In this document: piece by piece, positions 24,267 to 32,510 of the stretch
Position numbering within the stretch: the stretch's first letter is position 1
How the letters are laid out: the number at the start of each line of letters is the position of its first letter
Assembly: GCA_902826215.1 (NCBI GenBank)
Contig: CADEDY010000006.1
Coordinates: 109,212-157,225 of the forward strand
Reading direction: 5' to 3'
From: an uncultured Bacteroidota bacterium
GTDB taxonomy: Bacteria; Bacteroidota; Bacteroidia; Flavobacteriales_F; PHOS-HE28
Length of the DNA stretch: 48,014 bases
Program-made: the position numbers and the translations under genes
Notes under the pieces: model-generated
What the model was told of the DNA's origin: nothing
Databases searched by the model: none
What the model saw: the letters and a program-made list of their open reading frames with translations, nothing else

Positions 24267-26057
24267 ATGTTCCAAGACCGTCTTCAGTCCCAGCTCGTCC
24301 CCGTGTTGCAACAGGCTTTCAAGGCCCTGTTCGGCCATGACCTCGATGCCAAGGCCATCACCTTCCAATCCACCCGACCGGAGTTCGAGGGCGATGTCAC
24401 CATCAATGTGTTCCCATTTCTAAAGGTCAGTGGCAAGGGACCGGAGCCAACCGCCCAGGCCATCGGCGAATACCTACAAGCCAACCTCGATCTCGTGGAC
24501 CGCTTCAACGTGGTCAAGGGTTTCCTCAACATCGTCATCGCCGACAGCTACTGGCTGGCATTCCTCCGCGAAGCCGGTCAGCATGACCTGCTGCAGTTCC
24601 CCGCTACCGGCAAAAAGGTGATGGTGGAATACGCCAGCCCCAACACGAACAAGCCCCTGCACTTGGGGCACATGCGCAACATCTTCCTCGGCTTCAGTGT
24701 AAGCCGCATACTGGAGAGTGCCGGCAATGAGGTCGTGCGCGTGCAGGTGATCAACGACCGCGGCATCCACATCTGCAAGAGCATGCTCGCTTGGCAGAAG
24801 TTCGGTGACGGCGAAACACCGGAAAGCAGAGGCCTCAAAGGCGATAAGCTCGTGGGGAAGTACTACGTCGAATTCGACCGCGCCTACAAGAAGGAGATCG
24901 AAGAACTCCTTGCAGGTGGCCGAACCAAAGAGGAAGCGGAAAAAGAGGCACCGATCCTGCTCGAAGCACAGGCCATGTTGCTGAAATGGGAAGCCAACGA
25001 CCCCGAGGTCCGCGCGCTGTGGGCCAAGATGAACGGCTGGTGCTACGATGGCTTCAACGCCACCTACGACCGCATGGGCGTCACCTTCGATAGGCTCTAT
25101 TACGAAAGCCAGACCTATGTACTCGGCAAGAACGACGTACTGGAAGGCGTGAAGAAAGGCGTGTTCTACGAAAAGGACGGCGCCGTTTGGGTGGATAACA
25201 CCAAGGAAGGCCTTGACGAGAAAGTGTTGCTGCGCCGCGATGGCACCAGCGTGTACATGACCCAGGACATTGGTACAGCGATCAAGCGTTTCGAGGAGTA
25301 TCCCGGTCTCTCGCAGCTCATCTATACCGTAGGCAACGAGCAGGACTACCACTTCAAGGTGCTCTTCATCATTCTCAAGAAGCTCGGGTTCTCCTGGGCC
25401 GATGAACTGCATCACCTCAGCTACGGCATGGTGGACCTGCCCAGCGGGAAGATGAAGAGCCGCGAAGGCACCGTGGTCGATGCCGATGACCTCATGGAGG
25501 AGATGGTTCAGGAAGCACGTACCTCAGGCGAACAACTGAGCAAGCTCGACGACTTCACTGAAGCCGAGAAGACCGCGCTCTTCGAAATGATCGGGATGTC
25601 CGCTGTGAAGTACTACCTCCTGAAGGTGGATCCCAAGAAACGCATGCTCTTCGATCCCGCTGCCAGCATCGATCTTCAAGGGCATACGGGGCCGTTCATC
25701 CAATACACCTACGCACGCACGCAAAGCCTGTTGCGCAAAGTGGGAACCATGGATGTTTGGCAGCATGAGCATCTCGGCACGTGGCCTCTGCTTCCAGAGG
25801 AACGCGCCGTTCTCAAGTTGCTCCATCAATTCCCCGGCGTTTTGAACGAAGGAGCCAACCGTTTGGATCCTTCTGTGGTAGCCAATCACACTTACGAACT
25901 CGTGAAGGCGTACAACAGCTTCTATCAGACCGTACCGGTGATGAAGGAGGAGGATCCCGCCAAACGCGAGTTCCGTTTGGAACTCAGTTCGTGTGTGGCG
26001 GCGGTGACCAAAAAGGCGATGTGGTGCCTCGGCATCGAAGTGCCGGAGCGCATGTGA
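24267..26057 (+). CDS. argS: arginyl-tRNA synthetase
   Basis: The 596-residue protein is class I ArgRS. The N-terminal add-on domain is followed by the HIGH-type motif H-L-G-H at 132-135 (A-S-P-N-T-N-K-P-L-H-L-G-H-M-R-N), and the KMSKS-type loop K-M-K-S-R-E-G-T at 395-402. The C-terminal anticodon-binding helical domain ends in L-G-I-E-V-P-E-R-M. It charges tRNA-Arg. I begin at the ATG at 24267 (MFQDRLQSQLVPVL); a GTG six codons upstream is in frame but less likely. The gene sits just after arginase and ctlX, so arginine use and catabolism are side by side. Confidence 0.98.
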   Translation: MFQDRLQSQLVPVLQQAFKALFGHDLDAKAITFQSTRPEFEGDVTINVFPFLKVSGKGPEPTAQAIGEYLQANLDLVDRFNVVKGFLNIVIADSYWLAFLREAGQHDLLQFPATGKKVMVEYASPNTNKPLHLGHMRNIFLGFSVSRILESAGNEVVRVQVINDRGIHICKSMLAWQKFGDGETPESRGLKGDKLVGKYYVEFDRAYKKEIEELLAGGRTKEEAEKEAPILLEAQAMLLKWEANDPEVRALWAKMNGWCYDGFNATYDRMGVTFDRLYYESQTYVLGKNDVLEGVKKGVFYEKDGAVWVDNTKEGLDEKVLLRRDGTSVYMTQDIGTAIKRFEEYPGLSQLIYTVGNEQDYHFKVLFIILKKLGFSWADELHHLSYGMVDLPSGKMKSREGTVVDADDLMEEMVQEARTSGEQLSKLDDFTEAEKTALFEMIGMSAVKYYLLKVDPKKRMLFDPAASIDLQGHTGPFIQYTYARTQSLLRKVGTMDVWQHEHLGTWPLLPEERAVLKLLHQFPGVLNEGANRLDPSVVANHTYELVKAYNSFYQTVPVMKEEDPAKREFRLELSSCVAAVTKKAMWCLGIEVPERM

Positions 26058-26109
26058 GCCGATCGCTTCGGATCAGCGCAGATCATCATGATCCGCGTCC
26101 TCTGCGTTC

Positions 26110-27111
26110 CTAGAACTTCGGACAAGGAACCACCTTGTGTCGGCGTGCTTTCGCCTTCCGTGGCCATTCGTAGATCATGCTGATCTCGTGGGCACCGGCG
26201 CTCTTCAACGTGAGCTTGCTTATCGTGATGTCGTAGCTGTACGTGAAACGCAGTTGCTTTTCCGTTTCGAACCCGGCCATCAGGATCACCGATTCGCTGT
26301 TGCTGTAGCCTTGTTGGTAGGCTTTGAAGATCGGTAGTCCACGGTACCAAAGACCACCGCTGATGCGGTTGTGCTCGATGTAGCCACCCACATCCAGTTG
26401 GTCCCATTTGCCTTGTGCCTTGTAATGGCTGGCCACGGTCATCTTGGTCTCACTGCGGATCAACTTGTGTCCGTCCAACGGGAAGCGATAACCCGCGTGG
26501 GCGCTCGTGCGCATCTGCAGTTGGGCATTGCCATCCACCATCAGGCTTTGGTTCGGTCGGTTCAAGTGATTGAACGAAGCGCCCACCCAGAACTGCTCAC
26601 TATAGTACAGGGCACCGGAAGCCAGATCCAAATAGCTGATCTGCGGAACCATGTTGGCTTCAACGGACATGGGCGCATTATCGCGGATGATCTGATCGGC
26701 GAAGAGGTAGCCGTCCGGAGCGACATTGCGCATCGTGTAGCCCGCTCGCACCCCGAAGCGAATGGCCTGCCGCCGGTTGATGCGCGCTTCGTAGCTGTAG
26801 CTCATCGCAACGGTGGTGAAACTGAGGCCATAGCTGCCGGCCCTGTCACGCATCACGAAGCCACCAAGTCCACTGTGCGATGTGGCGAAGTTGTGGTCGT
26901 AAGCGAACGCGTACGTTTCGAAACCCGGCTGTACACCCGGCCATTGCAGCCGATAGTTCAAGGCGATGCGATCCTGGAAGGTGTTACCGGTCAAGGCGGG
27001 GTTCAGGTATTGCGAAGCCGCGTAGAACTGCGAGAATTGTGGGTCCTGGGAACGCGAGGCGAGTCCGGAGCAACATAGCAGTATGACGATCGGGAGTCGG
27101 AGTGCCTTCAT
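26110..27111 (-). CDS. PorP/SprF family type IX secretion membrane protein
   Basis: The 333-residue protein has a signal peptide (MKALRLPIVILLCCSGLASR) and the family start D-P-Q-F-S-Q-F-Y-A-A-S-Q-Y-L-N-P-A-L-T-G-N. Alternating polar and aromatic strands to the C-terminus fit an outer-membrane beta barrel; it ends with a basic tail (K-A-K-A-R-R-H-K-V-V-P). PorP/SprF proteins are the usual partner of giant SprB-type adhesins with type B C-terminal domains, helping export or surface attachment. Its ATG overlaps the stop of the adhesin gene by 4 bases, as expected for a dedicated pair. Confidence 0.95.
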   Translation of the reverse strand: MKALRLPIVILLCCSGLASRSQDPQFSQFYAASQYLNPALTGNTFQDRIALNYRLQWPGVQPGFETYAFAYDHNFATSHSGLGGFVMRDRAGSYGLSFTTVAMSYSYEARINRRQAIRFGVRAGYTMRNVAPDGYLFADQIIRDNAPMSVEANMVPQISYLDLASGALYYSEQFWVGASFNHLNRPNQSLMVDGNAQLQMRTSAHAGYRFPLDGHKLIRSETKMTVASHYKAQGKWDQLDVGGYIEHNRISGGLWYRGLPIFKAYQQGYSNSESVILMAGFETEKQLRFTYSYDITISKLTLKSAGAHEISMIYEWPRKAKARRHKVVPCPKF

Positions 27112-30100
27112 CGGAACAGGGTCAGGTCACTCAGTTTCTCCACCTGCTTGCCGTCCACGAAGCGGAACCAGGTCTGCACCACATACACATCCTGCGGGCT
27201 CAGCTCACCACGGTAGTAACCGTCCCAGCCGATGTTCAGGTCGGTGCTTTCGAAGATCAATTCGCCCCAGCGGTTGAAGACCCGCATGCGGAAGTCCTCC
27301 ACGAAGCGCACGAAGGGGTAGAAGACGTCGTTGCTGAGGTCTCCAGTGACCCAGTTGCCACTGCCATTGCTGCCACCGTTTCCACCACCACCGTTCGGGT
27401 TCGGAGTGAAGGCTGTTGGGATCACCACGTCGTAGACCGGTTCGATGGTGATCGGAAGTGTTGCACTTCCGACACAACCGTGCACATTCTCCACCTCGAG
27501 CTCCACCATGAAGGTCCCGATCTCATTGAATTCGTAGCTCGGGTTGTTCGCTGAACTGGTACCACCGTCACCAAAGACCCAGCTATAGGATGCGATGTTG
27601 CTGCTTCCATTGGTCGTAAAGTCCACGATCGCCTCGTCGATGTTGGTGATCAGCGGGGATGCACCGATCGTTACCGTTGGAGATCCGAAGGCATTGATCT
27701 GACCTCCGCCATTGCTGCTGGCTGTGCACCCGAGCGGTGTCGTCACGGTCAGGCTTGCCGTGTAGTTGCCTTGCTGATAGATCACATGCGGTGCAGCTAC
27801 GTGACTGATCGTCCCGTTCCCTAAGTTCCATGTGTAGATCACGTTGCCCAAGTCGAGGCTCGGGTACTGCACGTCCAGCGGTGCGCAGCCTTCTGCGATC
27901 AAAGGTGGAAGTGAGAAGCTCGGTACGATATCAAGCCGCAATCCGATGGTGCGTTGAAGTGTATTCCCGCAGCCATCCGTCACGGTCACGGTGTGGTTCT
28001 GATCACCGGTGATGGGCACAGCGTAGGGACCAGCACCTGTATACCCCAATGGAGACCATGCAATGGAATAGGAGCCCGGGTAGTTGCCGAGCGACATGCC
28101 GATGTTGGCCACACCACCCGAACACACGGTCGTATCACCGAAGGTATTGAAGTCAGCCGTGTTGAGGTCAAGCACGTTCACTAAGACCGGTGTGGTCGGA
28201 CCAGCGCATCCGGCCTGATCGACCACGGTGAGCTGCACCGTCGTGGTGCTCTGGAAGGCCAGCTGCACACTGTTGTTGAAGCCGAACCCGCCCCAGTTGT
28301 AGATGTAGCCGCCTGTTCCGCCGGTCGCAGTTGCACTGAAGTTCCCGGGAACATTCACGCAGAGCGTGTCGGGGGCCTGAACCGAGACCGCGATGGGTGC
28401 CGGTTCTGAAATGGTCGCAGTTGCTTGGGTGGAACATCCGTTCGCATCCAGAATAGAGGCCTGATACGACCCAGCTGCCAGTCCGTTGAGACTCGCACCC
28501 GATCCCCCTGTACTCCAAGAGATGGAATAGGAGGGTGTGCCCCCTTGGATGCTCAGTGTTGCAGTGCCATTGGTTCCTCCGGAACAAGCGATGTCCGTCG
28601 TGTTCACCTGTGCAACCACCAACGCTTGGGGCTCGGCTATCGTAGCCATAAGCGTGGAATCGCAACCGAACTGGTCCGTGACCAACACACTATAGGTGCC
28701 AGCAGGAAGACCGCTTGCAACCGGTGTTGTTTGGCCTTGCGGGTCGTTCCACTGGTAGCTGAAGCCTGGTGTCACAGGAGTGAATGTGATCGTGCCGTCC
28801 GCAGCTGCGTTGCATTGTGCATCTGTGGCACTCAAGGCCGCGTTCAGCAAGGCATTTGAGAGTGTGATGTGGACCACATCCGTGGCGTTAGGACATGCCG
28901 TGTTGCCGTTGGACGTGAGCGTGAGGTCAACACCACCGCTCAGGATCTCGGCATTCGTGGGAAGATATTGCGCGATGAGCCCATTGCTCAAGAACGTGCC
29001 ATTTCCGCCGGTCCATTGCCCTCCTGTTGCATTTTGAACGGTTCCCTGCAAATTCACCGGATAGTCGTTCAGGCAAGCGACGAGATCATTCCCCGCATCA
29101 GCGACATTCGGTTGGCCCGTTGCCGCGATCGTGCCCGAAGCTGTTGTCGGCGCACATCCATTCACATCGGTCACGGTCACGCTGTACGAACCGGCTCCTG
29201 CGGTGAGCGTGGATCCGCTTGCACCCGTGTTCCAGGTGTAACTGTACGGTGCGGTTCCGCCGCTCGCATTCGCCTCCAATTGCCCGTTGGCTTCACCAGC
29301 GCAGGTTTCGTTCGTGCTCACCAGATCGGCCAGGGTGATCTCGTCCGGCTGCGCGATATCAGTGCTCAAGGTGATCTGACAGTTGTACTGATCGGTGATC
29401 GTTACACTGTGCGTTCCCACATCGAGACCGACCGCCATCATGGTGGTTTGGCCACTTGGTGCCCAGAGGTAGGAGAAGTTCGGGTTGTCAGGGCCTACAG
29501 TGGCAGTGCCCGTAGAGGCTCCGAAGCAGGTGACGTTCGTGTGGCTCACTGTGACATTCGCATAGCTGTTCGGAAGGATCAGCTGCATGGTGTCCGAGTC
29601 AGCTGGACATCCGGTGTTGCCCGTAGTAGTAAGGACGAGCGTTGCAAAGCCGGCAGCAAAGTCCGCCGCTCCAGGCGTGTAATCGATGTTGGGATAGGTG
29701 CCGTTGAAGGTGCCGCTTCCTCCGGTCCATATGCCGCCGGTAGCGTTGGTCACGCTCTCGTTCAAATAGACCGGAAACGTTCCCAAGCAGCCGATGACAT
29801 CCGGTCCTGCGTCGGCTACGTTCGGTAACGCCGCAGAGCCGATCGTAGCTGGTAGAACGGATGACTGACACCCGTTATCGTCGGTTACGACGACCGTGTA
29901 ATCGCCAGCACCCGCAACGATGCTGTTCTGGTCGCCCCCTGTGCTCCAATCATACGAGTAGGGTGATGTTCCAGCGGTCACATTCACCGTTGCCGATCCA
30001 TTGCCACTTCCCAAGCATGATTCATTCACGACCTGCACCGTTGCGGCAAGTCCTGTGAGCACTTCGATGGAGAAGACATAGGTTTGAAAAGCGGGTATCG

Positions 30101-31205
30101 GACAAGCCCCATCGTTCACATTCACGATCAATGGATAGAAACCTGATGTGCCCGGTTGTGCAGTCCAGCAAAGGGTGGCGGTAATAGGGTTGGTCCCCGT
30201 ATAGGAGAAGGTAGCGCCCGGCAGGCCCAAGGCGGCATTGCTGAAGGCTTCGAGCACATTGGTCGCGTTCACGTCGCTGATCACCATGTCGAAGCAGAAG
30301 TCGCCTGATTCGCACACTTGCACAGCGCGTGGGCCGGTTTGCACGGCTGAACCGGTCAAGTTGGTCACAAGACCTGTTGCGGCATCCGGAGGCACGTTGC
30401 TGCACGGATAGGCCACGAACTGCATGTCGCGCATGATCGTGCCGATCACGTTGCCGTTGGCATCGTACTCGGTCACTTCTACCACCACCACCCAGTTACC
30501 AGCGAGGAACAAGGTGAAGTTGAGCAAGCCGGTCGCAGGATCCAAGGTGAGTCCAGTGATCGGAGAACCTGGACTGTAAGGCACTGTGTAAGGGATCGGG
30601 TCCCCATTGAGCATGCGTGCACCGATGAGGGCATAGGACAAAGAGTCGGCCTCGGCGTCCACCGCGCCATAGCTGTAGGAGATGGGATAACCCAAGCAGA
30701 CGTATGGAATGGCGGAGTTCGTGAACGTCGGGGAGTCGTTGCACGGGGCGGCTGCGCTGTTGAGCACGGACTCGATGTACATCTGCCGCGTACCTGGTGC
30801 CGTCAGGTTCACGATCGCATTGTTGCGGTAGATGTTCGTCCAGGAGATCTGCCACGAATCGCAAGGCGGAAGTGTGATGGTGCCGGTGTAGATGTATTGC
30901 TCGATGCCGGGCAGGGTTCCTCCATTGCACGTGCTGTTCGGAAGCTCGAGGTCACAGAGCTGTGAAAGTTCCGTCCCGCCGTTCGAAGTCACGGTCAGAT
31001 TACGATCCCCGCATGGGCTGGTCAATACCAGATTGTACGATGGGTCCACATCGATGCCAGCACAATCGCGGTAGACCAAGAGCCTGATCCGGAATTGGTT
31101 GTTCCCGATGCACTCCCAATAGATCTCGCCGCCGCTCATGTGCGTGGCTTTTGCGGATACCGTGGCGAGCAGTAGTCCGAGGATGAGTAGGGGTTTGCGG
31201 AGCAT
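27108..31205 (-). CDS. SprB-repeat protein with gliding-motility-associated (T9SS type B) C-terminal domain
   Basis: The 1365-residue product has a signal peptide (MLRKPLLILGLLLATVSAKA), an N-terminal module of about 250 residues (T-H-M-S-G-G-E-I-Y-W-E-C) paralogous to the 11492 product, and from about residue 385 five SprB-type repeats recognisable by C-x-G-x-x-x-G-T-A-T-V and P-Y-S-Y-x-W-S-T-G. Two inserted modules (A-D-A-G-x-D, G-G-x-W-T-G-G-x-G-T-F) alternate with them. A PKD-like domain (Y-S-W-V-F-G-D-G-G-T) lies near 1200, and the last 85 residues are the gliding-motility-type domain (V-I-P-T-A-F-T-P-N and F-N-R-W-G-E-L-I-F). It is a large T9SS-exported surface adhesin; gliding itself is not shown. 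Confidence 0.95.
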   Translation of the reverse strand: MLRKPLLILGLLLATVSAKATHMSGGEIYWECIGNNQFRIRLLVYRDCAGIDVDPSYNLVLTSPCGDRNLTVTSNGGTELSQLCDLELPNSTCNGGTLPGIEQYIYTGTITLPPCDSWQISWTNIYRNNAIVNLTAPGTRQMYIESVLNSAAAPCNDSPTFTNSAIPYVCLGYPISYSYGAVDAEADSLSYALIGARMLNGDPIPYTVPYSPGSPITGLTLDPATGLLNFTLFLAGNWVVVVEVTEYDANGNVIGTIMRDMQFVAYPCSNVPPDAATGLVTNLTGSAVQTGPRAVQVCESGDFCFDMVISDVNATNVLEAFSNAALGLPGATFSYTGTNPITATLCWTAQPGTSGFYPLIVNVNDGACPIPAFQTYVFSIEVLTGLAATVQVVNESCLGSGNGSATVNVTAGTSPYSYDWSTGGDQNSIVAGAGDYTVVVTDDNGCQSSVLPATIGSAALPNVADAGPDVIGCLGTFPVYLNESVTNATGGIWTGGSGTFNGTYPNIDYTPGAADFAAGFATLVLTTTGNTGCPADSDTMQLILPNSYANVTVSHTNVTCFGASTGTATVGPDNPNFSYLWAPSGQTTMMAVGLDVGTHSVTITDQYNCQITLSTDIAQPDEITLADLVSTNETCAGEANGQLEANASGGTAPYSYTWNTGASGSTLTAGAGSYSVTVTDVNGCAPTTASGTIAATGQPNVADAGNDLVACLNDYPVNLQGTVQNATGGQWTGGNGTFLSNGLIAQYLPTNAEILSGGVDLTLTSNGNTACPNATDVVHITLSNALLNAALSATDAQCNAAADGTITFTPVTPGFSYQWNDPQGQTTPVASGLPAGTYSVLVTDQFGCDSTLMATIAEPQALVVAQVNTTDIACSGGTNGTATLSIQGGTPSYSISWSTGGSGASLNGLAAGSYQASILDANGCSTQATATISEPAPIAVSVQAPDTLCVNVPGNFSATATGGTGGYIYNWGGFGFNNSVQLAFQSTTTVQLTVVDQAGCAGPTTPVLVNVLDLNTADFNTFGDTTVCSGGVANIGMSLGNYPGSYSIAWSPLGYTGAGPYAVPITGDQNHTVTVTDGCGNTLQRTIGLRLDIVPSFSLPPLIAEGCAPLDVQYPSLDLGNVIYTWNLGNGTISHVAAPHVIYQQGNYTASLTVTTPLGCTASSNGGGQINAFGSPTVTIGASPLITNIDEAIVDFTTNGSSNIASYSWVFGDGGTSSANNPSYEFNEIGTFMVELEVENVHGCVGSATLPITIEPVYDVVIPTAFTPNPNGGGGNGGSNGSGNWVTGDLSNDVFYPFVRFVEDFRMRVFNRWGELIFESTDLNIGWDGYYRGELSPQDVYVVQTWFRFVDGKQVEKLSDLTLFR

Positions 31206-31383
31206 GGGAGCAAGCGAATGAGGGAGTTCGCCTGTCTGTTCCTACGCAGCAGCCAGTGAATTGGTTGCGAATGGACATGGAATGCCCGTTGACGTTGGGA
31301 GCAATTGCTGAGCACCCACCACATCGATCGATCGGTTCCGCTTGCCAGCAAACCATCGGGTCGATGCTATCGGAACCAGAGGT

Positions 31384-31944
31384 TCAGGCGTACAACCAGC
31401 GCTTGATCAGCCGGGAGTAATGCGGCATCACTACGTAGGCCATCAGATACACGATGATGCCCGTAGAGACCAGGTTCGTGATGTACGTGTGCAGTGGAAC
31501 GCCGATCAAGTGGAGTGCCGGGATCACCCAAAGCGGTGTGACCAGCACCAACGGATAGATCGCGGACCAGGTGACCAAGAACTGCTTCCAGCGTTTCGGA
31601 GTGACCGTTGAATTTCCTTCAGGAGTGAACCAGAAGTCGAGGCCCGTGCTGATGTGGAAACGATCGTCATCCTCGAGCAGCGGCCGCACGAGATCCACGA
31701 ATTGCTCCCGTTCCTTGGAATAGATCCAAGCACGCAGGTGTTCTTCCGTATCGAACCGGATCACGACGGTATAGGTGCCGCTAAGTCCTGCGATCGGTCG
31801 AATGATCTGCCAATCCAGATGCCCCGGAAAGCTTCGGCACACCGGACCGATCTCGCCGAGCCAGGTTTCGTACGCACTCCCTGCACCTTCCCGGATCCGG
31901 TGTGTGATCACCACGGTCGCCCCGTTCTTCGCCTCGTTCGCCAT
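31384..31944 (-). CDS. antibiotic biosynthesis monooxygenase-like domain with two membrane helices
   Basis: The 186-residue protein joins an ABM (ferredoxin-like) domain, residues about 8-100 (V-V-I-T-H-R-I-R-E-G-A-G-S-A-Y-E-T-W-L and F-P-G-H-L-D-W-Q-I-I-R-P), to a C-terminal membrane region of two or three helices from about 125 (W-S-A-I-Y-P-L-V-L-V-T-P-L-W). This architecture is found in proteins of COG3224 type. The ABM fold can be a heme-binding or monooxygenase domain; no cofactor residue can be fixed here. Its substrate is unknown. It stands alone on the minus strand. Confidence 0.82.
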   Translation of the reverse strand: MANEAKNGATVVITHRIREGAGSAYETWLGEIGPVCRSFPGHLDWQIIRPIAGLSGTYTVVIRFDTEEHLRAWIYSKEREQFVDLVRPLLEDDDRFHISTGLDFWFTPEGNSTVTPKRWKQFLVTWSAIYPLVLVTPLWVIPALHLIGVPLHTYITNLVSTGIIVYLMAYVVMPHYSRLIKRWLYA

Positions 31945-32014
31945 TTTGCTTTGTTCTCTTGTTCCAGGATCCGCTTACAACTTGCTTGTCGGGGCATGCA
32001 TGAGCCTGCGCAAT

Positions 32015-32362
32015 TCAGTTGAACCAAACAGCGTAACGCTTTCGCCGGAGCTCCAGCGCCAAGGCCTTTTCCATTTTCAAGGCATCCGCTTGGTTCATCA
32101 ATGGCAAGTGGTTGTACAAGCTCGGTCGCAGATAGATCCCGTACTTCTTCACGATGCTCGAGGAGAGATCGTGTCCTTTCGCATTCACATAGCCCGTCTT
32201 GTGCTGCTGCAAACGCTCCTGAGGTGTCTTGCTCGTCATGCCCACATACAGGCATTCCAGTACGCCATTGAATTGGGGATTCGCCGCGCGGAACTTGGCG
32301 TTCTCGTTGAACACCTTCTTGGAAAGTTCGATGACGTAAACACGGTAGATCAAGCGGGCCAT
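32015..32362 (-). CDS. GIY-YIG nuclease-like protein
   Basis: A 115-residue protein starting MARLIYRVYVIELSKKVF. The core V-Y-V-I-E-L, then L-Y-V-G-M-T-S-K-T-P-Q-E-R-L-Q-Q-H-K-T-G, matches the GIY-YIG opening (here V-Y-V and Y-V-G) and its conserved arginine. An extra 12 residues separate the two strands, longer than usual. A late glutamate (M-E-K-A-L-A-L-E-L) could be the metal ligand. It may be a structure-selective nuclease or an inactive relative. I dropped a 21-residue upstream extension with no support. Confidence 0.75.
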   Translation of the reverse strand: MARLIYRVYVIELSKKVFNENAKFRAANPQFNGVLECLYVGMTSKTPQERLQQHKTGYVNAKGHDLSSSIVKKYGIYLRPSLYNHLPLMNQADALKMEKALALELRRKRYAVWFN

Positions 32363-32510
32363 TGCACGACCATCGGGCCGATCAGCGGCTCGATGCCAGC
32401 AAAGAAAGAGTGGCGCCCATGACAACGGAGCTGCGATCCCCTTTACGTTTCCACCGAGGTCGGTTCACAGGCCGCGGAGATACGTGTAGGGTAGCAGGTC
32501 CCTGATATCA

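Noticed and set aside
27108..31205. CRISPR-like repetition
   Set aside because: The repeats are diverged protein-coding SprB modules of variable spacing, with no short direct repeats and spacers.
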